Source: Cordia subcordata | Taxonomy: Eukaryota; Streptophyta; Magnoliopsida; Boraginales; Cordiaceae | Assembly (NCBI GenBank): GCA_028554755.1 | Contig: JAPTOF010000001.1 | Span: 35,917,501 to 35,981,500 of the forward strand | DNA length: 64,000 nt | Reading direction: 5' to 3' | Shown: positions 21,341-34,187 of the stretch, in pieces | Numbering within the stretch: position 1 is the stretch's first letter | Layout: each line of letters starts with the position of its first letter | Notes under the pieces: model-generated | Seen by the model: only the letters and a program-made list of their open reading frames with translations | The model's database searches: none | Told to the model about the DNA's origin: nothing | Position numbers and translations under genes: made by a program

Positions 21341-23719
21341 TATGGCATATACACACACAAGCTTGTAAATTATAATAAGCTATTTCATATATGTTCGCAT
21401 ATAAAAATTTTGGACATTTTATATGGGTTAAGGGAATATAAATTTATCTATATATTTTTAGTGTTACTAATGAGAAAGCTTGAATATATTTAATATTTTA
21501 AGAAATATATTTAATAGTATAGTTTAAGCATTAAAAAAAGAAATTTAAATAAATTATAACAAACCAAAAAATAAACCTATACATATGCACTCATTTTAGA
21601 AACTAAAAAAAAATATGACATTTTAGAAATGATAAATAGTAATATGTTATTTTATAATTTATTTTGATTTATGTAAATTTGTTAGTTTTATATCCTCAAA
21701 ATGCACAATTGATTTATATTTTTTTAAATGTTAAATATATATATGAACTTATTTACATTCAGTAACAGAAAAAATCTGTAAATTGATTCATATTCTCATA
21801 GCTCACCAAAAAAGTCCAAAATTTATAATGTGCACATATAAATAATAGCTTGTAATTTATAAGTTTGTGTATTTATGTCAAGTAGATTTAGAACGCAATG
21901 CAATAAAATCTACCTAGATAAGTTACGAAATAACACATAAAATGCCACCAAATATTTGAAAGGGAAAACAAAATGCCAGGTAAGCAAATAATTAATACCA
22001 TTAGTTAACAATATCTAAAACGTTACTTTTTTATAAGTTCAAGCCCTTCTATTAAAGGTTTTAAAGTTTAGACTTTTAATTTTATGTTTTGCAAAGTTCA
22101 AGTCCTAAAACTATCATTTTCCCTATAAACAAATTATAAACCTCAAGATTTTTATTGTTTCATTCAAGAGATTTTTTTTTTGGTACTTTACTAGTTTTTT
22201 TCCCTATAAATTTTACATATTTTTCTCTCAATTAGATACGAATTAATCTTTGTTTTATGTGAGCCAAAAATTTTTGTAAAAAAATTACAAATTTTTGTAT
22301 AAAATATACAAATTTGTTTATAGACTTTATAAGTTCCTTTTTTGAACTATACCGAATTTTTTCAATTATGTATGACCAATTGTTTTTTGTTTAGATTTTG
22401 GTATATCTACAAATTTTTGTACAACATCTAAAAACTTCTCTTGTACTTTACGAACTTTTTTGTCGCGTTTGCAAATTTTTCATTGACGTGTACAATTTTT
22501 TGTCATCTGTTCAAGAATAGATTTTTGTTAATTTGTGAATATAATCTATGACTTCTGCATAGACTTTCTATTTCTTTGGGAAGTTTACCCATTCTTTATT
22601 ACCTAATAATTTACATATTTTCGTTATATAAACCAAAAAATTTGTATTAAATGTACATATTTGTGAATAAGATATATGGACTTGTCTGTTTGGACACTAC
22701 AGTATAATTATTAAGTTATGTAATTACTAATATAGTAGTGTAATTACTAAGGTAATAATTGTACTGCATATTAATTACATAGTAATTCAAATCACAAGTT
22801 GTGTTTAGTTATCACAAAAATTACAAATTAATTTTATTTGTCATGTTTAATTGTACATATGATAATTACACAGTTAAATAATTTAATTTTAATAATAAAT
22901 ATTTATTTTTAAAAACACCAGTTACCTAGATTTAATAAAGTTTATCGTTGAAGTTGACAGAGATGGCTTACAAATATTAATCTTTTAGTTGAATCTCATA
23001 ATGCCTGACTTTCATTTTTTGTAGTTAACTAGTTGAATCTCATAATGCCCGACTTTCAACTTGTTGGCTACAAATTAGACTACGTCTCACGGTTACAGTG
23101 CACCAACTCATTTTTGTTTTTGGTCGAATACCAACTCATTGACTAACCAAAATATCACATTTTTAAAATACAAGTGTCGTTTTAGTATTCAATTTAGCTG
23201 GCAACAATAACAACTTAATATTTCTCACCAACTTTAATAATTCTTTAGTATTGCTGCATAATTAAGCCTCACCAAATTAATATTCACTAGTTTATTTTTT
23301 CCCTTCTTTGTGTACAAATAGCGGAAGTAGTTGACTTCCCCCAAATACATTTATAGTTAGTTTTTCGTGAGCAAAGATAAGAACGACTATCAAAGGCCTA
23401 ATGATTTAGTTACTTGTGTACGAGAGATCTTGAGATCAAATTTTCATTAGCTGTAATTGGCGTAACGGCCTTCTTTACATTAAAAATTTTAGAAAAGAGA
23501 AGATAGACTAGAACAACTAGACTTTTTAATATACAAAGTCAGCCACAATGAAGTAAGGGTTTTTGACATGGCACCATTGCACCAACTAATCATTGACTTA
23601 CTAAAGACTTGACATTTAGCAAGTCTCCTCTTTTTAAATCATATGCTCCATTAAAGACAATTGCAGCGTCCAATCATACACATGAGACATACTTGTAGTA
23701 AGAATTTGAGCAAGTAAGA
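21341..23719. other. AT-rich spacer and distal NLR promoter
   Basis: No gene. A tRNA-derived SINE-like stretch may lie at 23398-23460 (GATCTTGAGATCAAATTTTC with a weak upstream A-box-like segment). Three W-box cores (TTGAC) occur at about 23330-23335, 23563-23568 and 23593-23598, with another in the 23600-23620 interval, within 400 bp of the NLR start codon. WRKY control of NLR genes is common but unproven here. A GTCTGTTTGGACACTAC end near 22685 suggests the edge of another MITE. Confidence 0.4.
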
Positions 23720-24956
23720 ATGGCAGATGCTGTGCTCTCATTTATACTCCAAGAACTTTCAACCTTTCTCCACGAAGAGAGTGCATTGTTGGGGGGGCTT
23801 AAAGATGAAATCCAGCATATCAAAGATGAACTTGGGCAAATGAAGGGCTTTCTTAGAAGAGCAGAAGCAGTGGTAGCAAGTCATCCTGATCTTAAAGAAT
23901 GGGTCAGTCAAGTGCGTGATGTTGCTTATGATGCTGAAGATGTTCTTGACGAATTTATCCTGCGATCTGGGCGCCAATATGATGATGGATTTCTTGGTCG
24001 AAGCCAAAAAGTGTATAGCTCGATTAAGAATTTTAAAGCTGAACATCGACTCGCTATTAGAATACATTCCATCAAGGATAGGATCAAAAATATTTCTGAA
24101 GCGCAACACAGATACCAAATCCAAAATCCCACTTTTGAGCGAGGCTCAAGTTCAGCTATTGTGCACGGCCAAAATCGAAACCAGAAGACATGGTATGATA
24201 AACGAGGTGATGCACTTCTTGTAGAAGAAGCAGAGCTGGTTGGCATTGAAAGACCAAAGAAAAAGCTCATGGCCATGCTTTTTTTAAGAGATTCCCAACT
24301 CCGGGTGGTCTCGGTGGTTGGAATGGGAGGGTTGGGGAAAACAACCCTGGTAAAAAAGTTGTATGATGATGCAGCTGTGAAAAATCGCTTCAAGCATCAC
24401 GCCTGGATCACACTTTCACAATCATTCAAGATTGAGACACTACTAAACCAGGTAATTCGTCAACTTTTTAAGGAACTCAACCAACCTGCACCAGGTGAAT
24501 TGGAGACCATGGACATCGATGGCATGAAACAGCTTGTTCGTGATCTCCTTTATCAAGAGAATTATATTCTAGTATTTGATGACATTTGGAGGACGACAGA
24601 TTGGGATGCCATTCGGAAGGCATTTCCCAGGAACAATTATGGCAGTCGCATCATTATCACAACACGCATCACTAAGGTAGGCCAGGCAGCTACAAGTGCT
24701 ATCCCAGGTGACATTTATCCTTTAGCACCTCTAACCAAGGAAATATCATGGAGCCTGTTTTGCAAGAAAGCATTTCGGTCTACATCTTGCCCACATCATC
24801 TGGAGGAAATTTCGAGAAATATCGTCGAGAGATGTGCAGGCTTGCCACTTGCGGTTGTGGTAATTGGTGGCGTGATGGCAACAAAAAGTCGAAGAATTGA
24901 AGAATGGGACTTGTTCTATAGGAGCCTTGGCGAGCATATGGCAGGCGACGACCAAC

Positions 24957-24961
24957 TAGAG
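24957..24961 (+). repeat. Target-site duplication TAGAG, left copy
   Basis: TAGAG precedes the left LTR; the same five bases follow the right LTR at 27882-27886. A 5 bp duplication is the hallmark of LTR-retrotransposon integration, and removing one copy restores the NLR reading frame. Confidence 0.95.
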
Positions 24962-27881
24962 TGTTGGAAAAATCGAGGACGCACGCACACACATCAAAGC
25001 ACAGTAAAAAACACACATAAAGAACACGAAATATTTTAACGTGGTTCGGCCCTCTGCCTACGTCCACGATCCCCTCTGGGATAAATTCCACTATTCAACA
25101 ATAATGGGATTACAACTCATGTGGTGACTTTTTGCACGGAAAGAAAAGTCTAAAACCTCCCCACAAAGTTCTTATAATGGTTCTATCCTCAACAGGACTA
25201 GAACAAATATAAGACATTTTCGATGCTCTCAGGCTCTCTCTCTCTCACCCACACCCCCATAGGGTGTGGCCCTAAGGCACTCTCTTAAGGCACACCTTAT
25301 ATAACTAATGCAAGAGTCCTATTTATAGAGGAGATTTCCTTGTCCTCCAAGACAAAGGATTTCCTCATCTATCAATCCTATCATAATTAAGGCTCTTACC
25401 ATAACTAGAATTTTAATTCTCATTAAAATTCTTTCCTAATTTGTATGGACTTGGACTTTGAGCCATAACCCAACAAATTCCTCCCTTGGCGAAAAGTCCG
25501 AAGCTTCTTTGCCGCAACTGGAACCTCTTCACAGTCTTCATGCTAGAGCCCTCGCTCGACAATACTCTTCACGGCAGTAGCTACCAACACATCCTAGCAG
25601 GTTTTCAGAGTCATCCCCAACATCCCTCTTCATGCCGTCTAATCTCGACCTCTCAAGGTTGTTTGCGTCCTCCCTCGACACAAGGCATCTCGGACGTGGT
25701 CTTCTCTTCCAACAGTAGCATTCCTTATCAGTTGTCTGGCCAGGACTCTGATCGTTCAGCTACGTAGACTCTCTTCGCGTGACTCCTCCCTCGAATCAAA
25801 CCTTCTTCAACTAGTCTACTCATCCAAACTTTTCTCTTTTCTAGAAGTTCGTTCACTAGTAAGCTAAATGTGTTTGCTCGCACAATGCTTCAAAGACTTT
25901 TGCAGAATTTCATCACCACTTCATTATTTTACCCAATTTCAAGGCTCACCCACGATACATCAAGAAATTTGGCAAAACGGACCTAAAAAAATGAACTTAG
26001 GACCTCGAAATTATGTAGGAACACCCTCAATCAACGGGGTCAACCCTCAGTCAAAGTCAAACTAGGCGGTCAAACTCCTCTCAGTCGCAAAACACATCTC
26101 AGGTTGGAATTTCACAAAATAGAGCTCAAATTTGGATCCGACATGCCCAAAAACCTTAAGAATACCTCGGTCAACTCATTTAAGGTTTGGTTAAATCTCA
26201 ATCAATGCAGTTTATTTTCTGGTCAACTTGAGTCCACACGAAGTCTTCCATGCACGCGCCACATAGAATCCTTTCCGCTCACCATCAGATCAGCCTCTCT
26301 CAAGATTTGATGGCTCAGATCATTCAAGCTCACCATAATTGCATGCATCACATCACACACAATCACAATCCATTGGATCACATCTGCCATCCATCCAATG
26401 GCTCCAAAACGTGAGCACACCATATCAGAAAACACCGCAAAGCACCGAATTCTAGCTCCTTTTCTTCTCCATAGATCAACAACAGACCCAACAACCCATC
26501 AACCTAAAATATCAAGCGAACCGACCCGAACGCAGCACCTCATCCGACCGTTAGATCGACGATCAGCTTTTGCCACCACGTTCCTCATCGATGGACGACC
26601 ATAACCACGTCATCTGATCATCACCTCCGCGTCGTTTCATCGTTGACCATCATCACCATGCATCACCACCTTCAAGCTCTCACTGACATCACCACGAGCC
26701 ACCAAGCACCGTGCTGATGCAACCATTAGATTCCTCTCCTCGTCACGATTCTAACAACACCAAGCACGCTTATTATGGATCCCTCAAACGTCAATCACCA
26801 TGAAAGCTGCGACTATCTTCTTCACATCGCCGGCAACTCCTCCGGTCACCATTCGTCGCATCGCTGCCACCATTTAGCTCCTCTCATCGTTGCAATTCTA
26901 ACGGTACCAAGCATGCTTGATTTGGTTGCTCCTATCATCATCTGCCATTAAAGCCCCTCACAACATTCGAGCCTTTTATGGCATCGTTTTCGATCACGAA
27001 ACACTGCAAAAATTATCGAGTGAACTCCTCTAGCTCGAACGAGTTCGACGGTATGCTCAAATCTCAATTTTGATGCTCGAATCAAAATCTGACTCAGGCC
27101 CGAGCACGAACTTTCCATCTTTTTCAGCAGTGTTCCAATCATCTTCAAGCAACACCACCGTCACGGTTCAACTCCACTCATCGCGATGAATGTAACTGTG
27201 GTCTCCGTTCTAAAATTGGTGGTCAGGCAAAAAATTGGTTTCGGTGTTCATCATCTTCTTTTTCGACGTTCCTCTTCAGCGTAGCTGCTCCACATGATAG
27301 CTTCTTTAAAATTGTGTCCTCCTTGCCTTGTCATCGTGCCCAGTTCACCAACCAGGCTCTGATACCACTTGTTGGGAAAATCGAGGACGCACGCACACAC
27401 ATCAAAGCACAACGGAAAACACACATAAAGAACACGAAATATTTTAACGTGGTTCGGCCCTCTGCCTACGTCCACGATCCCCTCTAGGATAAATTCCACT
27501 ATTCAACAATAATGGGATTACAACTCAGGTGGTGACTTTTTGCACGGAAAGAAAAGTCTAAACCCTCCCCACAAAGTTCTTATAATGGTTCTATCCTCAA
27601 CAGGACTAGAACAAATATAAGACATTTTCGATGCTCTCAGGCTCTCTCTCTCACCCACACCCCCATAGGGTGTGGCCCTAAGGCACTCTCTTAAGGCACA
27701 CCTTATATAACTAATGCAAGAGTCCTATTTATAGAGGAGATTTCCTTGTCCTCTAAGACAAAGGATTTCCTCATCTATCAATCCTACTATAATTAAGACT
27801 CTTACCATAACTAGAATTTTAATTCTCATTAAAATTCTTTCCTAATTTGTATGGGCTTGGACTTTGAGCCATAACCCTACA
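24962..27881 (-). mobile_element. Non-autonomous LTR retrotransposon (small LARD type) inside the NLR gene
   Basis: LTRs 24962-25475 (514 bp) and 27370-27881 (512 bp) start TGTTGG and end ACA, and differ at roughly a dozen sites by eye. On the minus strand, the right LTR is followed by TGGTATCAGAGCC (27354-27367), a perfect tRNA-Met primer site, and the left LTR is preceded by a polypurine tract (GCCAAGGGAGGAATT, 25476-25490). The 1.9 kb interior has no gag or pol frame and is GC-richer than the surroundings, with many TCATC/CACCA-like short motifs. It must have been moved by enzymes from another element. In this orientation it is antisense to the NLR gene. Confidence 0.95.
27354..27367 (-). 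promoter_or_regulatory. tRNA-Met primer-binding site of the LTR element
   Basis: Reads TGGTATCAGAGCC on the minus strand, two bases from the LTR end. It fixes the element's orientation. Confidence 0.9.
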
Positions 27882-29422
27882 TAGAGAATATGAAAAATTT
27901 ACTGTCTTTCAGTTATTATGACTTGCCTGACTATCTAAGAATTTGTTTCTTGTACTTGAGTGTTCTTCCAGAAGATGTTCCCATTGACAAGAAAAGACTG
28001 ATTCGACTTTGGATTGCCAAAGGATTTGTGCAAAAGAAAGAAGGAATGACAACAGAAGAAGTGGCTGAAAGTTATCTCCACGAACTTGTCAATAGAAGCT
28101 TGGTTCAAGTAGCTGAGACAACAGTTGATGGACGAGTGAAGGCCTGTCGTGTCCATGATATTATACAACAAATCATCTTAGGCAAAGCAAGAGAGCAGAA
28201 CATTACAACCATAGGTAGACAAGGCATACAATTTTCGGACAAGGCTCGACGGTTGGTGATCCACAACTCCACTGATAATACACAAGTAAGCAATCATGAC
28301 TTGCTTAAGGGTCTTCGTTCAATTATATTTTTTGGGTCCATGGATTCAATCTCTATGCCATCTCTGTGGAAGTTGTTATCTAATGATCTTAGGCTATTGA
28401 AGGTGCTGGATTTGAGAGGTGTTCCTCTAGAGGTGATCCCAGATGAAGTTTTCATTATGTTCCACCTAAGGTATCTGAGCTTAAGGAAGACAAAGGTGAA
28501 AACTATTCCAAAATCAATCCAAAAGCTTCAGAAGTTAGAAACCTTAGATTTGTAACATACATGTGTGACTAAATTGCCAGTTAAGATTTTAAAGCTCCAA
28601 CAACTTCGGCACCTGTTAGTGCGTACGCACAATTCGGGATTCCATGCTGCTTGTAAAATAGGAGACCTGCAGTACCTTAAAAGCCTCTGCTACATAGATG
28701 CAGATCAAACGGGCAACATCAAAATAGTGAAGGAGATAGGGAAGTTAACTCAGCTAAGGAAACTGATAATCACCAATCTAATAAGAGAAGACGGAAAGGA
28801 ATTGTGCTCTTCCCTTGAGAAGCTCATCAATCTTCGCTCACTACGTGTTGTTTCCATACACGATGAAGAGGTCATCGATCTACAGTATTCTCTTTTCTCG
28901 ACCCCACCATTTATCCACACTCTAGAACTGAGGGGGCGGTTGGAAAAGGCACCACAATGGATTGCTTCGCTTCCAGCACTTGCTAGATTATATCTCTACC
29001 GGAGTCGACTGGGGGATAATCCTCTGGAATTACTTCAAGGTTTGCCCAACCTGGTGGAACTTGTGCTCTGGCGAGCTTATGAAGGAAACGAATTACATTT
29101 CAGGGCCGGAGGATTCCCGGGGCTCAAGATACTGCATCTGTGGACCTTACAACAACTGAGATCGATAATTGTGGAGAAGGGTGCGATACCTTTGCTTGAA
29201 AAATTAGTGATGAAAAGTTGTAAATCAGTGGAGGATTTGCCTGCTCGTTTGGAACATTTGGCAAATCTTCGATTGCTCCAATATGTTGACATGTCTGAGA
29301 GATTTGTCAAAATGCTAAACGATGTAGACAAACAAAGTCCGGACTATGACAAGATTGCTCTCATCCCTCAAGTCATAGTTACAAGTTTTGTTGATGGGAA
29401 GTATAAACATTGTTACTTGTAG

Positions 29423-30690
29423 ATGGGATTGATGGTGGTTATTAGATTTACAGCTTCATCTAAAAGTTTAAGTTATAGAGGAGATATTGGTTTGCCTCCT
29501 CGTGTGCAACATGATTTATTTAGAGTTTGAATGTGAACAGGTTTAATGATTTTTAAATAGATAACGGTAAAGTTCAAAATTGAGATCGTTTGATTTTTAG
29601 GTTCTAATACCATATTAAAGTTATCACTTTATCTAAAAGATTAAACTTATAAAGAGGATATTAGTTTATTTATTTAGTGTATTAACCATGGTTGTGTATG
29701 AACTTTCATTTTGCTTTGTAGTTTGTCTTTTCTTTTAATTCCATGAGTGATTACAGAGTAAAACTGGATGCATAGATGTTAATGTTATAGTTATGCTTTT
29801 GCTCAAGAGATCAATTTGCTTCATTCCGTGAATGATAAACACTTAGGTTGTACACGAGTAACGCTTATGATAATCCACCATTTTCGGTTCACTCTCAAAG
29901 TGAATTTACGTACATCACTCGTTTGGAATGATTTAATTACTAGTGTTTTCCTATTCTTCAAGGAGAGAATGTTATTTTTTCCTTTGAGTTGGAGCATAAA
30001 TTTCAAATTTTCCAATTGGGTTTTATTTTTATCCATTTTTACCCATAATATTAAGTTTTATCAAACAATAACTTATCTTAATTATTTTTTTAGTTTTTGT
30101 TTTATATTTTTAAATTGTTAGTTCATTATAAAAAGTTTTACTTTGAGCTAAAAAAAGTTAATTTAAATATATATACACACTCCGAGCAGATATAAGATTT
30201 ATTTACATTTTTCTTAATTTTGTACAATAAATAATTTTTTTATTTTTTATTTTTATTTTTGATTAGTTAGTTGGTTGAAAAGCATTAGGATAGGAAAAAA
30301 CATTTCAATTTGATATGTATATACTAGAAAAAAATTATCTTAAAGTGAATTTAATTTTTGTCCAATAGTGTGCATAGGGCGTTTTTTGTTAAATAAGTAG
30401 TTTTTATCTTTAATTTTTCTTATTTTAAAATTATTATTTTGTTATTTTTTTATTATTGACTCATTTATTGAATGATTTTAATAATTTTTTGTCAACTATT
30501 TTTCTTTTTCTCTTCTTTTTTTTTTGGGCCATAAAAATAAAAAATGATAAAGATATTTTTAATATAAGGCTTCGTTTGGTAAAATTAAAGTCATGGAGGA
30601 ATATGGGTAAAACAAAAACTTCATGGTGGAGTTTGGAATTTAGCTTAAAAACTCATGGGGTAAACTTCATCCCTAATTTTGTGCATTTTA
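29423..30690. other. AT-rich spacer without gene
   Basis: Immediately after the NLR stop this is presumably 3' UTR. The rest is AT-rich with short frames only. Confidence 0.5.
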
Positions 30691-30744
30691 GGAGTTGAAC
30701 CCCTAAGCTCAAGACTATATTTTTGAACTTTAACCACCAAGCTA
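30691..30744 (-). repeat. tRNA-like A-box/B-box module
   Basis: On the minus strand TAGCTTGGTGG is followed, 43-44 nt from its start, by GGTTCAACTCC. This resembles internal RNA polymerase III A and B boxes at tRNA spacing. No acceptor stem pairing was seen, so it is a SINE or tRNA relic rather than a tRNA gene. Confidence 0.4.
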
Positions 30745-30782
30745 TAAATACACTTATGTTTTGTTTTAATGGTAAAATTCTA

Positions 30783-31505
30783 TGTTTGCGGACACTTGCT
30801 CTGTTGCGGATTTAGCTTCAGTGTCCGTTTCGACTGATTCTTTAGTTGAAGCTACTGATGCCCTCCTGCCCCATTCCTTATCTTTAGAATGACGTATGAG
30901 TTGCATTGCTTCTTGCTTTGCTATGAGAGTGAAAGCTGCTCTCTTTAGTGAGAGGCTATGCCTTTGAGGTACTTTGGAACTTTCCCCTGCGATTGGAGGA
31001 GAGGCTGTTGGAATGGGTTGCGCCATTTTTTCAATAGAAATAGTAAACCACGCACAGATGCTAGGTAGGAATGAAGCCAGCCAATGTCCCTTAGTTGAAG
31101 ATCACTAGTAGAAGAAGATACCCACACCCACGGCCAGAGAATAGGCGAATAGGGGCTGCACATGAATAGGGCTTGGACAAATAGGGTTTGCACCTGCCTT
31201 TTCTCAAAAGAAGTATAAGAAAGAAGTCAGACGAAATCCAATTCTCCGGCGGTCTTTCAAGGAGTTTGTCTATCTAATAAGCTCTGTTACTCATGTGACG
31301 GATGCAGGCTTGTCAAGACTGAGATATTGGAAGAGGGAGGCTAGACATTTGACTTCTCTTGGGTTTGACTGCTCATTGATTACTCCCTTTCTTTTCTTGA
31401 AGTATTCAGCAGCTTTAAGAGGGTGGAGAAAAACACATTCGATAGTTGAATAAACGTTGGCAAGGAGGCTGAGGAGCTAAGAGAACTCGAGGATCCGAAG
31501 GAGAA
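30783..31505. other. Possible nuclear copy of mitochondrial DNA (NUMT)
   Basis: This block is visibly GC-richer and of mixed composition compared with the AT-rich sequence on both sides, and lacks poly-A/T runs. Its texture resembles plant mitochondrial intergenic DNA. No conserved mitochondrial gene was recognised, so the origin is a guess from composition and style. Confidence 0.35.
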
Positions 31506-31888
31506 AGAGAAAGACGAAATCAAAGATACTTTGTAATATAGATAGTAAGTTGAATTATTTCTTTTAATTTTATTATAAACTTTGAGTTTAAAGAACAACT
31601 AAAAACTAAACCAACATAATCTATGTTGGTTTCATTTGGTCATAATAATAAAAAACCAATTAATTTGCTTCAAATGTAAACCAATTAATTTTGGTTTGGT
31701 TTGAAATATGATCAAAACTAAATCAAACCATCTACGTCCCTACTATTTCCCCAAGACAAGGAAAAATGTACCCCCACTAGAAAGAAAAGAAGAAATAGGA
31801 AATAAAAAGAAAGAGGAGAAAAGGAAATAAAGAAGAGTGAGACAAAATAAATAAGAGAGATTATAAAAATGAAATCCACCACCTGCAT

Positions 31889-31943
31889 GGAATTGAACTC
31901 AGAACCTCATGCTTGAAGAAAATAGTTTCAAACATTAGAGCTA
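31889..31943 (-). repeat. tRNA-like A-box/B-box module
   Basis: Minus strand: TAGCTCTAATG, then GAGTTCAATTCC 43 nt further. Same architecture as 30691-30744; the linker (CAAGCATGAGGTTCT) is shared with 39713-39757. Confidence 0.4.
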
Positions 31944-31995
31944 TCTCATAATCCCCATTACTCATGTCAATTTCTTATTTAGTTAGCGTGAACTA

Positions 31996-33662
31996 GGATT
32001 GAGCATGGGATGTAGGATATCTATACCGGATTGAAATCTCGTATCGAATTATTCCATACTAAAAAATCCTCATTATTTTTTAGTATCCCATCTCATATTG
32101 TTTCGAGCTTCAAACTTTGAGATGGGATACGAATACACTCTTTATCCTATTCCATCTCATCTTGACCCCGAACTATTCTTTCTCATTCTATAAATTCTGT
32201 CTCAAATCAAAATAATGTATAATTATGTAATAATATGTGTATGTATGTGTATGTTTATAAAATATTATTTAAAATATATAATTATTATATGTATATGCAT
32301 ATATATAATATAAAATTAGATATATTATTTTAAAATCTCTTTTACAGTTCTAGCCCTTCTTACCTAATTTTCATATGTCAAAAATAGCCTTTATACCTGT
32401 TAGAGGATACAAAACTACAAATTATTTGTATATGCTTGCAAATAGTGATGTACTAGCTGAAAAATGTTATTAACATCCAAACTTAGAATAAATAAAAATA
32501 CCAATTGAATCATAGAGCAAATAAAGAGAAACAAAAAAAGAAAGTTTTATATCTATATCTACTTATAACATATATAAAGTTAAAATATTTTTTTCCTCTC
32601 TCGCTCTCTCTCTCTCTCTTTGCTGACAAAGGGAATTAGTAGTGAATTTTCATTTATTCCAATAATGTCTTGAACTTGAGATCCATAAAAGAATTTTAAT
32701 TTAAATTTATTTTTATTACAATTATAAAAATTAATTTTTGAATTCTAAATTATAATTAAAATTTTAAAGAGAATTTAATTATAAAATTCTAAGGCTACAG
32801 TTTAAACCTTTGAACTCTAAGGATGCCATATAAGCAAATGCCAGATAGAGTACAAGTTAATTGTATATTGTTATAAATGGTGATGCGTAAGGTGTAAAAA
32901 AATCATAGGTTTAGAATATAAAAATTTAAAATATCAATTGAACTATTGACGAGGAAGAAAAAGAGAAAAAATCTATATACATAATATAACATATATAGAG
33001 TTAAAATGTTCTTTTCCTTTTTTTTTTTTTTTTTGGAAAAGGACTTAACAATAATATGTTTCCAAGTTTGGTTGAGACAATCTAGCAATCCTATTAAGGT
33101 TGAGAAAACTTTTGAAGGACTTGAAACATTTGAATCAAGTGCTTTATTCTCTATTTTTCATTTGGATACTAGAAATTGCATCTAAGTCTAAGTTTTTTAT
33201 GCATTTAAAGCTCTTCTTACTTGCAGAAATTATAAAAGTTCCTGACTTCCAAGCAAATGTATTGCCAAGAGTAGAAATTAATGTTTATAAGAAGTTATTT
33301 TATCAAAAATCTAGGTTATTAAGTTGTTTATCTTTAATTTCCATCTTTTAGTTGACATTAATATTTGTAATTGTTATTTACTGTTTCTAATTGTTGCAAA
33401 ATAAAATGGAGATTTTCTTATTTGCATAAATGATATATTGAAAAATGAATTTGCTATTTTATCAATGTTTATTTTGAAAATAGAATTTTATCCCAAAACT
33501 CGACTTGTTTTATACCAAAATCTCTAAATATTTAAGACAGGATGGAATAGAATGTAAATATTTTAGGACAAAAATAAAATAGTAAAAATGCATATCCTAA
33601 AATTTTTGGGACGAGATAGAAATTAACTAAAATCCCGAATCGTCTTGTTCCAGTCTCAACCA
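31996..33662. mobile_element. Probable insertion (~1.67 kb) flanked by 12-bp repeats
   Basis: TAGCGTGAACTA (31984-31995) and TAGTGTGAACTA (33663-33674) differ at one base and bracket the segment like a target duplication. Inner ends GGATTGAGCATGGGAT and, reversed, GGTTGAGACTGGAACAAG are weakly similar. Inside, two diverged copies of an about 150 bp stretch (32450-32620 and 32880-33030) repeat, and there is a (CT)n run near 32600. No coding frame resembles a transposase. Confidence 0.4.
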
Positions 33663-34187
33663 TAGTGTGAACTAACAGGTTATTTTTTCATAAATACCCT
33701 ACTTTTTGAAGTTCTTATTAGAAATATCCTAGTTTCAAATGCGTTTTCAGATCTACCATTTTCGATTTTTGAAAAAAACAAATTCAGCAGTTGAAATATC
33801 AAAATTTGAGTACTGTTTTAAATTTTAAAACTATTGTAACAAAAATACCTTAAAAAAAGTGTTTGGTATTTCAAATACTGAAAACAATATTTGAAATACC
33901 GCACATAAAGGGTATTTGAAATACGGCATGAGACTTCATTCACTGATTTCATGTTTCTTTTACTAAAAGTGAAAAGCAGCTATAACAAAGTTGGCCTCAT
34001 GAACCTTAGCATTTTTTACCAAAAAAAAATTTCAACATCATATGTCCAACAAAGAAATCCATTATCAGAGGAATAATACGCAACAGCTTCTCCATTACAC
34101 TCACATACTCACACATTGAGATTCTTTTTTTTACATACTCCATTTTTTGTTTTCCTTTGTTTTTGGTTTTCTTTAGTGATTTTTGAT

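Larger units (their letters stand above)
23720..29422 (+). pseudogene. RPM1-like CC-NB-LRR resistance gene, disrupted
   Basis: Intracellular immune receptor family. Part 1 (23720-24961, 414 codons): Rx-type coiled coil with EDVLDEF (73-79), P-loop GMGGLGKTT (201-209), kinase-2 ILVFDDIW (283-290), RNBS-B GSRIIITTR (308-316), GLPLA (374-378). A 2.9 kb LTR element (24962-27881) is inserted between codons 414 and 415. Part 2 (27887-29422) resumes in the same frame with the winged-helix region, a VHD variant of the MHD motif (nt 28151-28159) and leucine-rich repeats. Counting across the insertion site gives about 925 codons, normal for the family, with no intron in the coding part. Besides the insertion, a TAA at 28553-28555 interrupts the LRR region. 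Readthrough into the LTR would add about 25 foreign codons, ending at 25039, and give a CC-NB protein without LRRs. Otherwise well preserved, so recently lost. Confidence 0.92.

Noticed and set aside
23759..24393. Minus-strand frames opposite the NLR CC-NB region
   Set aside because: Antisense shadows of a well-supported coding frame.
25486..27148. Several short open frames inside the LTR element, possible gag
   Set aside because: None shows a zinc knuckle, protease or RT motif; frames are short and on both strands.
30766..31026. 86-codon minus-strand frame as a protein gene
   Set aside because: No homology recognised; lies in the putative mitochondrial-like block and lacks codon or domain support.
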